This document shows positions 1-9,266 of a stretch of DNA of 64,000 nt, piece by piece (positions within the stretch are counted from its first letter, which is position 1; the number at the start of each line of letters is the position of its first letter). The notes beneath the pieces are model-generated. The model did not search any database, was not told the DNA's origin, and saw nothing but the letters and a program-made list of their open reading frames with translations. The DNA is from Candidozyma auris (lineage: Eukaryota; Ascomycota; Pichiomycetes; Serinales; Metschnikowiaceae): NCBI RefSeq assembly GCF_003013715.1, contig NC_072813.1, positions 1,674,001 to 1,738,000 of the forward strand, in the 5' to 3' direction. The position numbers were made by a program, and so were the translations under genes.

Positions 1-2814
1 CTTTCTGTTGAGAACTGATCCACTAGATGCTTGTCTCTTCATGCCAGCTGAATTCTGCATCATCATTGGCTGCCGGTTCATGATAGGCTTCACTGGTTTG
101 AGATTCTCTGAGATGCTGATGGTGGACTTACTCAATAGATAATCTTGCATTTCCTCGACGAGGTCACTCAACTCACTTTCATTGAGTTTCATCATTACTG
201 AATCGATAAGAGTTTCAGCAAGCTGCTTGACCTCAAGGTGTGGGTCTTCAGAAAGAATTAAGAGCGCCTTCCATATGGAGCTGAAGATAGAACCATAGGC
301 AGGTGACTTTTTGCGGAACTCTTGAAGGTTATTAGGATTGTCGATCAAAACAATTTCTTCTTCGAGTTGATTGAACGCCACCACCATGAAAAATTTGCTG
401 TAGATTTTGACAAACCTGTTGATGAAGAACACAATCTCTTTTCTCACAATAGTTGAACCGTCACCCATGAGTCTCAAGATGACGTTTGCAAGTTTAAGAT
501 CCTGCTGCCTCAATTCGTCTTGTCTCAAGTCAGAGTTCATACCATTTCCCAGATTGCCACCCATTTTATTTGGCGAACTGCTTACCAGCTCATCCGGATC
601 TGTTAGGAAAGTTGTCAACGCAACTATAATCGAGGTTCTCACTTCAGGGATTGGGTCATTGATCAATGTGAGGAGCCTGGCCAAATAGCCATCCTTGTAG
701 ATTATCCATCTTCCGTCTTTGTACTTATACCAAAGCTGTGATAGAAGCAAACAGCACCATTGTCTAAGCAATGGGTTCTCACTCAGCTGCAAAAACTTGA
801 GACAGTTGCTGACAAGCTCTATGGAAAAGCACAAACGCTGCCCATTTTTAAAGTCCTTTATAAATAGTGTCAAGATAAACGCACTCATCGCTTTGTGATC
901 ATCATTCACCATGACGGATGCACTTCCTCCATTTGAGCTATTCATATTACCTCCTGGAGCTCCCGGTGCCCCGATCGAGTTTTGTGGGGATGAGTTGAGA
1001 ATGAGATAGAAGTAGTTGTAGCCTTTGTCCTTGCAAAGCTCTTGCTGCGTGTTCTTGTAGTCAATAGCCATGATTCTCGTCCAAATGAAAATCAATACCG
1101 GCTTGAGTTCTTGTGCTGGGCTCTGAAGCAACTTGAGAACATATGGGAAAATGCCAATGGATAGTGATAAGTAAACTGCCCAGGGCCCTAAGTCTAAAAA
1201 CTTGGAGAGTAATATGAGAGCACGCAACCGATGAACCTGCGAGAGAAGGACCTGCAAGACGATAGGAAGCTGTTCGGGAGGATTTTTTGTGGATGGTCCC
1301 TCGTACTTTAGCCAGATATCAAAAGCAGTGAGTTGTTGCTCGAAAAATGTAGAGTGTTGATAATTAGAAAGCATCGGGTGTTGTCCCGGGAGTGGTTGTT
1401 GTTGACTTTGCTGTTGGGAGAGAGAAACGCTTGCTCTGCTTCCATTGGCCGATGAGGAGCCATTTACTTCATGCAAGTTGAGAGGCGTATGCGAAGGTGC
1501 TGGAGCTGGAACAGTGCATGAGTATGGATCAGGATTATTGTTTTTAATCAACTGTGCGAACACCTGATCTATGGCCAAATCCCATGAGTTCCACATAGAA
1601 TGGAACCTGACTGATTCGGGTAATGGCGGATCACTCACAGGATTGCAATTAAAGTGAGGCATCACACGTTTTGCCAATAGGAAGTTACGGAAAAGCGCCG
1701 CAACCATAAGGTCTTGTCGAAAGAGTTTTTTGAAGATTGGCCTCAGAAGCGAGGTCCATGCAATAGTATCTGTAATAGCTGTGAAAATCCAGTTCAACTC
1801 ACCCAAAGGCGTTCGCCGATCCGTTAGCTTTCCTGGTATGATGACATTACCATTGCTGTTCCTTGGTAGCATCAGGTAGTATGAGTCCTTGAGAGGCAGC
1901 TGCATAATGAACCATTTTATGGAAATGTCAATTGGGCATGTTAAACAACTCGTAAACATGTCAGCCGGTAGTTCTGGACTCATGGGGAGTGTCTCATTTG
2001 ACTTGCATGCCGCTAACTGAATCGAGTCAAGGTATGCTGATGTTGGTGAGGGAGCGCTCAAGTCGTGATTCCCTTCGTTATCATCATCAATACGCTTTTG
2101 AACAAACTTTTTGAAATTATGCACAATGTTGCCAGCAGAATTACAGTCGTAAACAAAAATTACTGGTGCCCCAAGCCACGTTTGGAGATCATACAAGGAA
2201 ATTGGGATGTACTGAGTGTAGCCCCTGTTGAACACCCATATCTCTCCGCTGGCAGTTGGCTGAGGTACACCATGACCATTATAATGGAACAATATACGTT
2301 CCTCCTTAGCGTTTCGTCTTAGTGTGTTGCAAAACCTCTTGACATCCTCTACGCATGGGTCTAAGGACTGCTTATAACGAGTTCGAAGCGAAAGCGTCTC
2401 ATACTGCGATTGCAAGTTCTTGCCGATGGCCTCGATTGCTTTCTTTGTATCGGGAAACGCTGAAGGGTCACACCACGCCTCTAGCTTTGCACAAGGGTAC
2501 GTTTTCATGATATCTGGAGGGTCAACGCCCAAGTTGAGACATAGAACCAAAACAGCACTAATGGTCTTCTGCCGCTCCTTCATGACTTTCCAATCACGAA
2601 TAGCCTGATAGTTCTTTGAGAATTCCGGCAGCCGCTTCATTTCTTCCGTGACTGGGTTGCCATTGGTGTTATGCCGCTTATCGTCGAAGTATATATAGAA
2701 TGTGTTGGCAAGAGACAGAAGAAACTGCTCGGAGTTGTAATCCTCGTCAAACCCATGGCGCATTTTTGTGTTGAGCGGCTGGAGAGGCCGCGGGCCATAG
2801 TAGACAAGCGACAT
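1..2814 (-). CDS. KOG1: KOG1 (TORC1 subunit, raptor orthologue), 3' end beyond window
   Basis: KOG1/raptor is the substrate-recruiting subunit of TOR complex 1, which controls growth in response to nutrients at the vacuole membrane. The reverse strand is open from an ATG at 2814 to base 1, giving 938 codons; the S. cerevisiae protein has about 1550, so the C-terminal WD40 part lies outside. The N-terminus has the typical RPLQPLNTKMRHGF start and a DDKRHNTNGNP segment. The caspase-like raptor domain follows, with HYNGHGVPQPT near residue 180 and then VYDCNSAGNIV. A Ser/Gln-rich low-complexity insert lies near residues 435-475. After it come HEAT-like helices. The promoter is shared with the divergent SPP381. 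Identity is firm from the conserved N-terminal third; the C-terminus cannot be judged. Confidence 0.95.
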   Translation of the reverse strand, partial: MSLVYYGPRPLQPLNTKMRHGFDEDYNSEQFLLSLANTFYIYFDDKRHNTNGNPVTEEMKRLPEFSKNYQAIRDWKVMKERQKTISAVLVLCLNLGVDPPDIMKTYPCAKLEAWCDPSAFPDTKKAIEAIGKNLQSQYETLSLRTRYKQSLDPCVEDVKRFCNTLRRNAKEERILFHYNGHGVPQPTASGEIWVFNRGYTQYIPISLYDLQTWLGAPVIFVYDCNSAGNIVHNFKKFVQKRIDDDNEGNHDLSAPSPTSAYLDSIQLAACKSNETLPMSPELPADMFTSCLTCPIDISIKWFIMQLPLKDSYYLMLPRNSNGNVIIPGKLTDRRTPLGELNWIFTAITDTIAWTSLLRPIFKKLFRQDLMVAALFRNFLLAKRVMPHFNCNPVSDPPLPESVRFHSMWNSWDLAIDQVFAQLIKNNNPDPYSCTVPAPAPSHTPLNLHEVNGSSSANGSRASVSLSQQQSQQQPLPGQHPMLSNYQHSTFFEQQLTAFDIWLKYEGPSTKNPPEQLPIVLQVLLSQVHRLRALILLSKFLDLGPWAVYLSLSIGIFPYVLKLLQSPAQELKPVLIFIWTRIMAIDYKNTQQELCKDKGYNYFYLILNSSPQNSIGAPGAPGGNMNSSNGGSASVMVNDDHKAMSAFILTLFIKDFKNGQRLCFSIELVSNCLKFLQLSENPLLRQWCCLLLSQLWYKYKDGRWIIYKDGYLARLLTLINDPIPEVRTSIIVALTTFLTDPDELVSSSPNKMGGNLGNGMNSDLRQDELRQQDLKLANVILRLMGDGSTIVRKEIVFFINRFVKIYSKFFMVVAFNQLEEEIVLIDNPNNLQEFRKKSPAYGSIFSSIWKALLILSEDPHLEVKQLAETLIDSVMMKLNESELSDLVEEMQDYLLSKSTISISENLKPVKPIMNRQPMMMQNSAGMKRQASSGSVLNRK

Positions 2815-3071
2815 GAAAGAGCCGAGGATGGAGTATTGAAGGTGAAGACACCGAAGAGGATCGTAGATTTCCTAGTGTGAGATGTGTGGCAGGTGTGTGC
2901 AGGAAGATAAGCTGGGGAAGGAGGTGGTCAAAGAAAATGTACTGACTTTTTGAGGGACGATGTGAAGCAAAGTGGTATGGATGGCCACAATCCCGATCAA
3001 TTTGAGGTTCTCTATATAAAATTAGGTGGTGGGGTGAAGATGTGCCAGTGGCAGATAGTGGTTCTCGGAAA

Positions 3072-3082
3072 TGGCTGCGAAA
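3072..3082 (+). promoter_or_regulatory. TGGCTGCGAAA element in the KOG1/SPP381 divergent promoter
   Basis: Exact copy of an 11-bp word that recurs between genes in this window. It lies 258 bp upstream of the KOG1 ATG and 380 bp upstream of the SPP381 ATG. The function is inferred only from recurrence and position. Confidence 0.5.
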
Positions 3083-3461
3083 TTGCCCTACTCACATAGA
3101 CTGATGTTATGTAGTGGAACATAGCACTGTGAGGAATGAAAAAATGACTTCATTCATCAAAGCTTTTCCATTATTTCCAATGAACTGGAGAATCTTTTTG
3201 CTCTGTCAATTCTCGAGATCAGAAGTGTACCAATCGTGTTGTCTTGCTTTGCCGAGACTATACGATGGGAGCAAGAAAAACGATACAGACCCCGATTCCG
3301 TGCATGATTCAGGAGCCCATCTAGGAAAGGCATTGAGTCTAGAGATTCTCCCTTTTCGATTTTAACTTCACCCTCACAATGCTTGATGTCTTCTTCACCG
3401 GTTGGTCCACCTCTTAGCCTTGTATGAAGTACCTGTGCTCCTATCAACTAGTTACTCCTCT

Positions 3462-3968
3462 ATGTCCTCTGGAAGTGAACAGGACTCTAGCAGCTATTCC
3501 TCAGGATCAGAGTCAGAGAGCAGTTCAGGGTCAGATAATGAGTTAGGTGTTCTTCAGAGACCGGTTTTTGTGAAAAAGACGAAAAAGGCATCGCAGGGGT
3601 CTGATTCTGCTACCTCTGTGAAAACAGACACGGTTCTAGCAAAAGCAGAGTTTCAACAGAATCTCGAGCTGAAGGAGGTAAAAACGTTAGATTTCGATGG
3701 CGTGGACGACACAGACGACATTGATCCGCAGGCAGAGTTTGAGGCCTGGAAGGAGAGAGAGAGGCTACGAAAGGAAAGAGATATGAGGAGGGCAGAGGAG
3801 AAGAGAAATGAAAAAGATGGCATATATTTGGATGAGGCATCCATTGGAAGCAAAGGTGGGGTGTTTTACAGAGACGTGGATGAGAACCTTTTAAAAAGAG
3901 AGTCTGCTGAAGTCGAGGACTCTGGTGATCACTCCCGACCCACAAGGTTCAAGCCAGGCAAAGTCTGA
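3462..3968 (+). CDS. SPP381: SPP381 / MFAP1-like spliceosome protein, possibly frameshifted at the 3' end
   Basis: Spp381/MFAP1 proteins belong to the U4/U6.U5 tri-snRNP and act in spliceosome activation in the nucleus. The open frame upstream begins with TTG; I use the only ATG, at 3462, which starts MSSGSEQDSS and gives 168 residues. The N-terminus is very Ser/Glu-rich. The family core is clear: DDTDDIDPQAEFEAWKERE followed by a basic coiled helix of Arg/Lys/Glu, then GGVFYRDVDENLLKRE, the equivalent of the MFAP1 GAFF segment. The frame stops at 3966-3968, before the usual conserved FG-x-x-GRTKY C-terminal block. A matching block (QFKPTGKLTKY) lies in the next frame, which runs to 4155. The gene may therefore be frameshifted, recoded or miscalled here. 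Confidence 0.8.
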   Translation: MSSGSEQDSSSYSSGSESESSSGSDNELGVLQRPVFVKKTKKASQGSDSATSVKTDTVLAKAEFQQNLELKEVKTLDFDGVDDTDDIDPQAEFEAWKERERLRKERDMRRAEEKRNEKDGIYLDEASIGSKGGVFYRDVDENLLKRESAEVEDSGDHSRPTRFKPGKV

Positions 3969-4459
3969 GGGCCAATTTAAACCGACAGGGAAGCTAACAA
4001 AGTACTCTAGTACAACCGAATACAAGAGCTGGTTTTTGGTCAAATTGACTCTTCTGATCGTGTCTGGTAATAATTTCATCGCCCAAGGATGTAGCCGCCC
4101 AAGGCGAGATACGGGCATCACCGACATCATCTTAAAGTGCTTGAATCTGATGTGACGTAGCTGGTGCTTTGTTTTCCGATAACGATAATGTTTGCTATTC
4201 AAAGGCTGCAAAAGGAAGTAGGGAAGTACTAAACTGGTGCCGCTGTCACGGGATAAAATGCCTACACTGTCACTGTTATAATGATATTATAAGTTTCGTA
4301 CCTGACATATAAAGCTTTCGAGTGACGAAAGCACTTCTTGGAAGTGAAAAGGGCCAACAAGGAGCTGAAGAATGCAACAGTTTCCTTGGAGACTCGATGC
4401 AAAAAAAAATAGGGCAATAGAATGAGGAGCGCCTAGCCCTTTTGAAAACAAGCCAGTGC
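3969..4459. other. Intergenic between SPP381 and CDG1 (convergent 3' ends)
   Basis: The first part, to 4155, is open in the +1 frame relative to SPP381 and may be its displaced C-terminus. The remainder is AT-rich and holds a short palindrome, TATAATGATATTATA, near 4277. No further gene is seen. Confidence 0.5.
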
Positions 4460-5173
4460 TCAACACTCCAGGGCTCCCTTGGCATTCACCAACTGGCCCT
4501 GCCAGCTGTAGTATCTGCTCATGTCGACATGGTGCTTTCTCGCCGTGCCCAGCTCGTACATTGAGCAGCCGTACAAGCTAGCATATGGAGGCGTGTAGAG
4601 GTGCAACGACACCGCAAAGTCGCTTGTCTCGTTGCTGATCTTGTGAAGCCCAATGTCATCCAGGATGTAGCCAACCTCATTCCTCTTCAACGTAGACACT
4701 TGTCTGGGCACCATTGGGTGGCCCTCGTGCTCAGGCACATCATAGAGCAGCTCAGTGAGCTCACCTTTGAGAATCTTCATACAGCAGTGAGCGTTGGCAT
4801 GGTCGTGAATGGCAGAACCCTTGCCTGGCAGCCACACCAATATGAGCAAATTGGCGTTCCCGTTGATATTCACGATGCCGTTTCTTGTGTATCCCTTTGT
4901 AGCATCGCTCAATGCAAATTTGCCCCAGTGAGCCTCCTTTGACTCGTACTTGGCCATGATATCCTGGACCTTCTTGACATCGATATCCTTCAGCGCGAGG
5001 CCTTTAGTCTTGCCCAAGAGGGCCTTGAGCTCAGCTATGAGATCGCCAAATTCATTTTCTAGAAGCAAGTTGTCATCGGATTCATCCTCAGTGTTACCAA
5101 AAGTTGGCACAGGCTTTTGGAGCATGTGCTGGTTCAGCGAGGGCACATTCAGCGAAGGGTTAATTGAAAGCAT
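4460..5173 (-). CDS. CDG1: Cysteine dioxygenase
   Basis: This cytosolic cupin enzyme oxidises cysteine to cysteine sulfinate, the first step in disposing of excess cysteine and the source of sulfite in Candida. The 237-residue product starts at an ATG at 5173. The iron ligands are visible as HDHANAHC (His123, His125) and His177 in DIGLHKISN. Cys130 and Tyr193 (in SLHLYTPP) match the Cys-Tyr cofactor pair known from the mammalian enzyme. The N-terminal 40 residues are poorly conserved. S. cerevisiae has no such gene; C. albicans does. It is divergent from SSU1, the sulfite exporter, with a 1039-bp shared intergenic region carrying a duplicated palindromic element. Co-regulation by cysteine or sulfite is inferred. 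In C. albicans the Zn2Cys6 factor Zcf2 is known to control these functions. Confidence 0.95.
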   Translation of the reverse strand: MLSINPSLNVPSLNQHMLQKPVPTFGNTEDESDDNLLLENEFGDLIAELKALLGKTKGLALKDIDVKKVQDIMAKYESKEAHWGKFALSDATKGYTRNGIVNINGNANLLILVWLPGKGSAIHDHANAHCCMKILKGELTELLYDVPEHEGHPMVPRQVSTLKRNEVGYILDDIGLHKISNETSDFAVSLHLYTPPYASLYGCSMYELGTARKHHVDMSRYYSWQGQLVNAKGALEC

Positions 5174-5387
5174 CTTTTTTCAACTGTGGATTGTGGATGA
5201 AATACACAAAAGAGAAAAATGACTAGAGAGTGAGAAGGAAGTGATAAGAATACCTAGATTTCGTCCCGTATTTATATTCATAGACCCAATAAAAATGACA
5301 CGAACACAAAACCAGGCACCATAATGCGTCCATGTGCATAAGACAGGTATAGCCAGATACTGCCCTCTGAAAGGCCAGCGCCCGCTG

Positions 5388-5410
5388 CACTTGCCTAAAG
5401 CAGTAGGTAT
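5388..5410 (+). promoter_or_regulatory. Palindromic element, copy 1 (CDG1 side)
   Basis: The core TGCCTAAnnCnGTAGGT contains the inverted repeat CCTA-N6-TAGG. It matches a second copy at 5968-5990 at 18 of 23 positions and lies 215 bp upstream of the CDG1 ATG. It is a candidate operator for a dimeric regulator; the binding protein is unknown. Confidence 0.5.
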
Positions 5411-5467
5411 CCTGCAGACAAGCGGGAATGGGCGGCCCCGCTCACGAGCAAATTAGACGAGTTGTGA

Positions 5468-5480
5468 CCGGTCCCGGCGG
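5468..5480 (+). promoter_or_regulatory. CCGGTCCCGGCGG, clustered CGG triplets
   Basis: Closely spaced CGG/CCG triplets of the kind bound by Zn2Cys6 factors. A related GC-rich stretch with CGG repeats lies at about 5993-6010 on the SSU1 side. The assignment is inference only. Confidence 0.3.
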
Positions 5481-5944
5481 CACCTTCCGAAAGTAGTATG
5501 CGCCGACATCCAGTAAGTCGGCCCATCCTCAGAGGGGGACGCTTTTTCGCATCCGCCTTCATTCACAAATACGAAGTCATAGATGGATTGGTGGCTTCAG
5601 CTCTTCATGTATCACGGCGGAGTCAAAATGTTTTATTAGGTGTATAAACAACATAGTATCTTTAGGACTGCCTGAAGTCAAAAACCGCGGTTAAATTGTC
5701 ATACAGGCTCACCCGCACTCGTTCTCTCTTCCTCATCAAGGTAGCTAGTGCAAAAGGTGAAGGGAATGCTAACCTACGCTCCAGACACGCTAAAAAAATT
5801 CCAAAAGTACCTTTGAGCACCTCTCACTGTGAGAATTTCAAAAGTACAAACAACTGCACTGAATTCCAGAATTTTGACTCTTTTGAACGAGGGCTCCTTG
5901 CAAACTTGAATCTGCGAAACCGCTTTTTCTGGCGCTAGCGAGCA

Positions 5945-5968
5945 TCTCCCTACGGCTCTCCCTACGGC
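5945..5968 (+). repeat. Two exact tandem copies of a 12-bp unit (TCTCCCTACGGC)
   Basis: Copies at 5945-5956 and 5957-5968 are identical and abut the second palindromic element. Each contains CCTACGG, which echoes the CCTA half-site of the palindrome plus a CGG triplet. They may be additional half-sites for the same factor, in helical phase at 12-bp spacing. Confidence 0.6.
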
Positions 5969-5990
5969 ACCTGCCTAACTCGGTAGGTGT
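5968..5990 (+). promoter_or_regulatory. Palindromic element, copy 2 (SSU1 side)
   Basis: This is the second copy of the element at 5388-5410, with outer arms CACCT and AGGTG making it the more symmetrical of the two. It ends 223 bp upstream of the SSU1 ATG, nearly mirroring the position of copy 1 relative to CDG1. Confidence 0.5.
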
Positions 5991-6212
5991 GCGAGCGGTC
6001 TCGCCGGTCCTGTGGCGTCACGCCTCATGTGGTATACCCTTCGTTCTGACTCCAACTCCAGGCAAAGGAATACTTAAGAGCATAATTTTCCGGATGTTTA
6101 AAACGCCATAGACTAATTATACCTAGCATACACAGAATCTTTTACAATTCTTGTCTTATTTTTGCATATTCATTGATCATTCCTTTATTAGTTTTTTAGC
6201 TTCACCTCATCA

Positions 6213-7571
6213 ATGGTTGAGTCAAGCTCAGAGAACACTTATACCGATACACCAAACTCGCTCAACGGTGATAGCGAGGGCTCCTTTTGGGTCAGGCTTC
6301 GAAACAATGTCAAGACATTTCTCGTCGACGGATTTCATCCTATTTTTTACGCTCCTGTCATGGGCACAGGCATTTCTTCGAACATCTTGTACTCATTTGC
6401 GTTTCCCGCCAGATGGCTTGAAATATGTGCCTACATCATGGGCGTTATATGCTTGACGATTTTCATTGGCGTTAATATCCTGTTCTTGTTGGCACTTGCT
6501 CAGAGGAATGGCTTGTGGCAGAAAATCCATAAAGACCCCAAAATTGCCCCCTTCATGGGCTGTTTTGTCATGGGGTTCCAGTCGCTCATGATGTTTTTGC
6601 ATGCTATTACTAGAGAATCGTGGGTGTGGGCCCTCTGGGTGCTCTGGTGGATCACCTCGGCCTTGTCGGTGTACCTGGCGTCGATCATTGTGTTTTTGTC
6701 TCTGCTTGGTAAACATCGGAACAAGAAGTCTCAGGTGCATTTTCACGATATTTCTTTCACTTACTTGTTGCCTGTGGTCACACTTACGGTCGCTGCGTCT
6801 TTTGGCGGTAACGTGGCTGAGGATTTGCCCAACATCAACGTCAAGGTGATCACCGTTGTGGTATCCTATTTGATGTGGGCCATCGCTGTATTTTTTGCAT
6901 CCATCATCACCTCCATCGTCTACTGGCGTCTTTTCACCCATAAGATTCCAGCCTCGGGTGCAGTCTTCACCATGTTTTTGCCAATTGGTTTCTTGGGCCA
7001 AGGTGCTTTTGCTATCCTAATCTTCGGAAAGAACTGCGTTTCCATGCTCATGGATAACCATGACAAAGTTCTCTCATCGCAATATACTAATTTTATCCAT
7101 AATGGAGCTGCAAAGGTGGGTGCTGACGTAGGCAGCGTGGCCACAATGTTGGCAGTTTCCATCATGGTGAGCAGCACTGCTGTCGCCTTGTTCCTAATTG
7201 CATTTGGATACTTGACCACTTTTTTTGCAGTGGCTTCCGTCCTTTCTAAATCGAAACCCTTCGCCAAGAAACCAAACCTTGCTTGCGTTTATACAAGCAG
7301 TACTTCCCCAGCCGTACGCTACTTTGAGGGCGCCCTCCGCTTTAATAGAGGCTTCTGGTCAATGACTTTCCCTCTTGGAACGATGGCCCAAGCCAATGTT
7401 GAGCTCTGGCGCATGTATCACGGCTTCAGCGCCTTTCGCTATATGCTGGCGATATATTCGGTTACTCTCCTCTGCATCACTATCGGTTGCCTCTTCGGAG
7501 TGCTGGTTCGTGGTATTCAGATGATCTCGTCCTCCTTAAGGCCCAAAGCCGAATGCAAGGAGTCTGTGTGA
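6213..7571 (+). CDS. SSU1: Plasma-membrane sulfite efflux pump
   Basis: Ssu1 belongs to the tellurite-resistance/dicarboxylate (TDT) family and exports sulfite across the plasma membrane. The 452-residue product starts at ATG 6213 with a short polar N-terminus. About ten hydrophobic segments follow. The family signature FHPIFYAPVMGTGISSNILY sits near residues 41-60, and PIGFLGQGAFA lies in the second half. The length is normal. The gene faces CDG1 across a 1-kb intergenic region, so cysteine catabolism and sulfite export are encoded side by side. This fits the known role of the pair in cysteine and sulfite tolerance in C. albicans and dermatophytes, where sulfite helps reduce keratin disulfides. 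Regulation is discussed at the palindromic elements. Confidence 0.95.
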   Translation: MVESSSENTYTDTPNSLNGDSEGSFWVRLRNNVKTFLVDGFHPIFYAPVMGTGISSNILYSFAFPARWLEICAYIMGVICLTIFIGVNILFLLALAQRNGLWQKIHKDPKIAPFMGCFVMGFQSLMMFLHAITRESWVWALWVLWWITSALSVYLASIIVFLSLLGKHRNKKSQVHFHDISFTYLLPVVTLTVAASFGGNVAEDLPNINVKVITVVVSYLMWAIAVFFASIITSIVYWRLFTHKIPASGAVFTMFLPIGFLGQGAFAILIFGKNCVSMLMDNHDKVLSSQYTNFIHNGAAKVGADVGSVATMLAVSIMVSSTAVALFLIAFGYLTTFFAVASVLSKSKPFAKKPNLACVYTSSTSPAVRYFEGALRFNRGFWSMTFPLGTMAQANVELWRMYHGFSAFRYMLAIYSVTLLCITIGCLFGVLVRGIQMISSSLRPKAECKESV

Positions 7572-7779
7572 CAGCCACCAAAACTACATCAAGATGTACA
7601 TGTGTGCCACCAAAATTTTATAAAGTTGTATAACGATCCAGTATGCCGCCATAGGCGAAGGCATCCAAATTCTACCGCATATATTCACACCTAATACTAT
7701 AACATTGCCCGCTTTCCTGCGTTGTAGTCTATGGTGACGATCCAGTTTCTCTCACCACTATAATGCGGAAGCGGCAAAA

Positions 7780-7790
7780 TTCGCAGCCAT
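7780..7790 (-). promoter_or_regulatory. Variant of the TGGCTGCGAAA element (last base T)
   Basis: TGGCTGCGAAT on the reverse strand, 68 bp upstream of the ORF at 7858. One mismatch to the exact element. Confidence 0.35.
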
Positions 7791-7857
7791 TCTTGTAGAC
7801 CCACCTACCGACTATTCCACTACCACTTTCCATACGAAGCGACAATACGAAATAAAC

Positions 7858-8808
7858 ATGATTTCCAAGACTAAGAAAACATCTTACCCAGATAATGCTG
7901 CTTCGCTTCCTCTAGACCTAGGTTCGCCGTTTATCTCCCATGGTAAACCATTTCTTGAGGCTTCATACGAAAGAACTCACATATTCGATGCCCTAGGCAT
8001 TCATTTCACAACACCTGAGACCGGAAAAGAGCTTGCAGAGTTATTTGGAGGAATAATTGGTAGCCACGACTCCAACATTTTCGATGGGATTGATGAGGAC
8101 TCCTTGACGTTCGAGGGCAGAGAGAACCCCGAGCACGGTGCTGTAGAGACTCCCACTGAGACCGTTCGAGAGCGCCTTGATGACTGGAAAAGAATTTCAG
8201 TAAGATACAAGAGCTTACAAAAGAGTAGTTCCATACCAACAGTGCCCAGAGAAGTCGACTTGGTTTCAAAAAAAATGGCTGCAAATCCGAAGGCTCCTTC
8301 GACATGGAAAATGAAAACGGCAACACCGAGGATGAAAGCCCCCAATTCAAACATCGACTTGAGTCATCCTCATTATAAACGCCTTTCAGGCCCATCTATG
8401 CGCCCTATGGCAATTCATCCAAATAGAGAGTGGAAGGTGGCCTTGAGAAGCGCTCGACCCACTCCAAAGGTACCAGAGAAGCCATTGCCGCAAAAGGGGA
8501 ATCTGGGACGCAATGCTTTCAGCACATTGTCTATGATAACCAAGAATGTGAAGGCTGAGGTGGCAGACAACTCTTCACAAAGTGTGCTGGTTTCTATTTC
8601 AGCTCCCTCTTTCATCACCTCTCGCAAGCGTAATCGCACTCATCGAGCTACCAGTGAAAAGATGATGAAGGCTCCACATATGGTTGCCAGAGATGTCTTC
8701 ACACGAATGTGTGTAAGGTTACTTTCTAGAAGCAGCTTAGTTGTTGTACCTATCCATTTGGCCATGTTATATTCAATTGCTGAGCCACTTGTATCGTGGC
8801 TGTCTTAA
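7858..8808 (+). CDS. Hypothetical protein, 316 aa, not recognised
   Basis: The open frame of 316 codons starts at an ATG preceded by AATAAAC, a reasonable yeast context. I recognise no family. The product is rich in Ser, Pro, Lys and Arg, with an acidic stretch near residues 65-105 and a basic middle and C-terminal half containing ITSRKRNRTHR. A hydrophobic patch near the C-terminus (VVVPIHLAMLYSIAEP) could be a membrane segment. It is therefore probably nuclear or poorly structured, but this is a guess. Opposite-strand frames of 117-129 codons overlap its first half and look like shadows. It sits between SSU1 and TRS65, has a TGGCTGCGAA-type element 68 bp upstream and an exact copy just downstream. 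It may be a fast-evolving, lineage-specific gene. Confidence 0.55.
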   Translation: MISKTKKTSYPDNAASLPLDLGSPFISHGKPFLEASYERTHIFDALGIHFTTPETGKELAELFGGIIGSHDSNIFDGIDEDSLTFEGRENPEHGAVETPTETVRERLDDWKRISVRYKSLQKSSSIPTVPREVDLVSKKMAANPKAPSTWKMKTATPRMKAPNSNIDLSHPHYKRLSGPSMRPMAIHPNREWKVALRSARPTPKVPEKPLPQKGNLGRNAFSTLSMITKNVKAEVADNSSQSVLVSISAPSFITSRKRNRTHRATSEKMMKAPHMVARDVFTRMCVRLLSRSSLVVVPIHLAMLYSIAEPLVSWLS

Positions 8809-8826
8809 TGCCTATAGGTAGAGTAG

Positions 8827-8837
8827 TGGCTGCGAAA
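8827..8837 (+). promoter_or_regulatory. TGGCTGCGAAA element upstream of TRS65
   Basis: Exact copy, 430 bp upstream of the TRS65 ATG and 19 bp after the stop codon of the preceding ORF. TRS65 is the more likely target because the other copies lie upstream of genes. Confidence 0.45.
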
Positions 8838-9266
8838 TGGGTGTATAGGTAAAGCTAATGAGTGTTTCTTGCACCTTCATGACATGACTTCACTCCACGC
8901 ACATAGTTTTTTACTTAAATCTGAAAATTTTTTTTCTAATTTATGCATTCTACCGTTATACGGGTACTCGAGCCGGTTGAAGGCGTCTGCTTCTTAATTG
9001 CGCTGAGTGAGACACCTACAGTTAGTTCGCCTTTCCCCAAGCTCTAAGAAGCTATTTTATGCTTTCAAATCCTTACTCATGATCGCTCCATCTATAACTT
9101 CATCATTGTTAAATCTCTTATCATATAATCAGTGGGCTTAACTTGAGCACCATGGACTTGTCCCAGCGTAGCCTGTATACACCAGCCCTTCCACTACGTA
9201 TACATTTGAGTCTCGATTTCCAATAGGGCCAGAGCACACCTAAGAGTCCCAATTGCACGCTTTTCG

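Noticed and set aside
6393..7001. 202-codon reverse frame
   Set aside because: Antisense to SSU1 membrane segments; His/Gln-rich and implausible.
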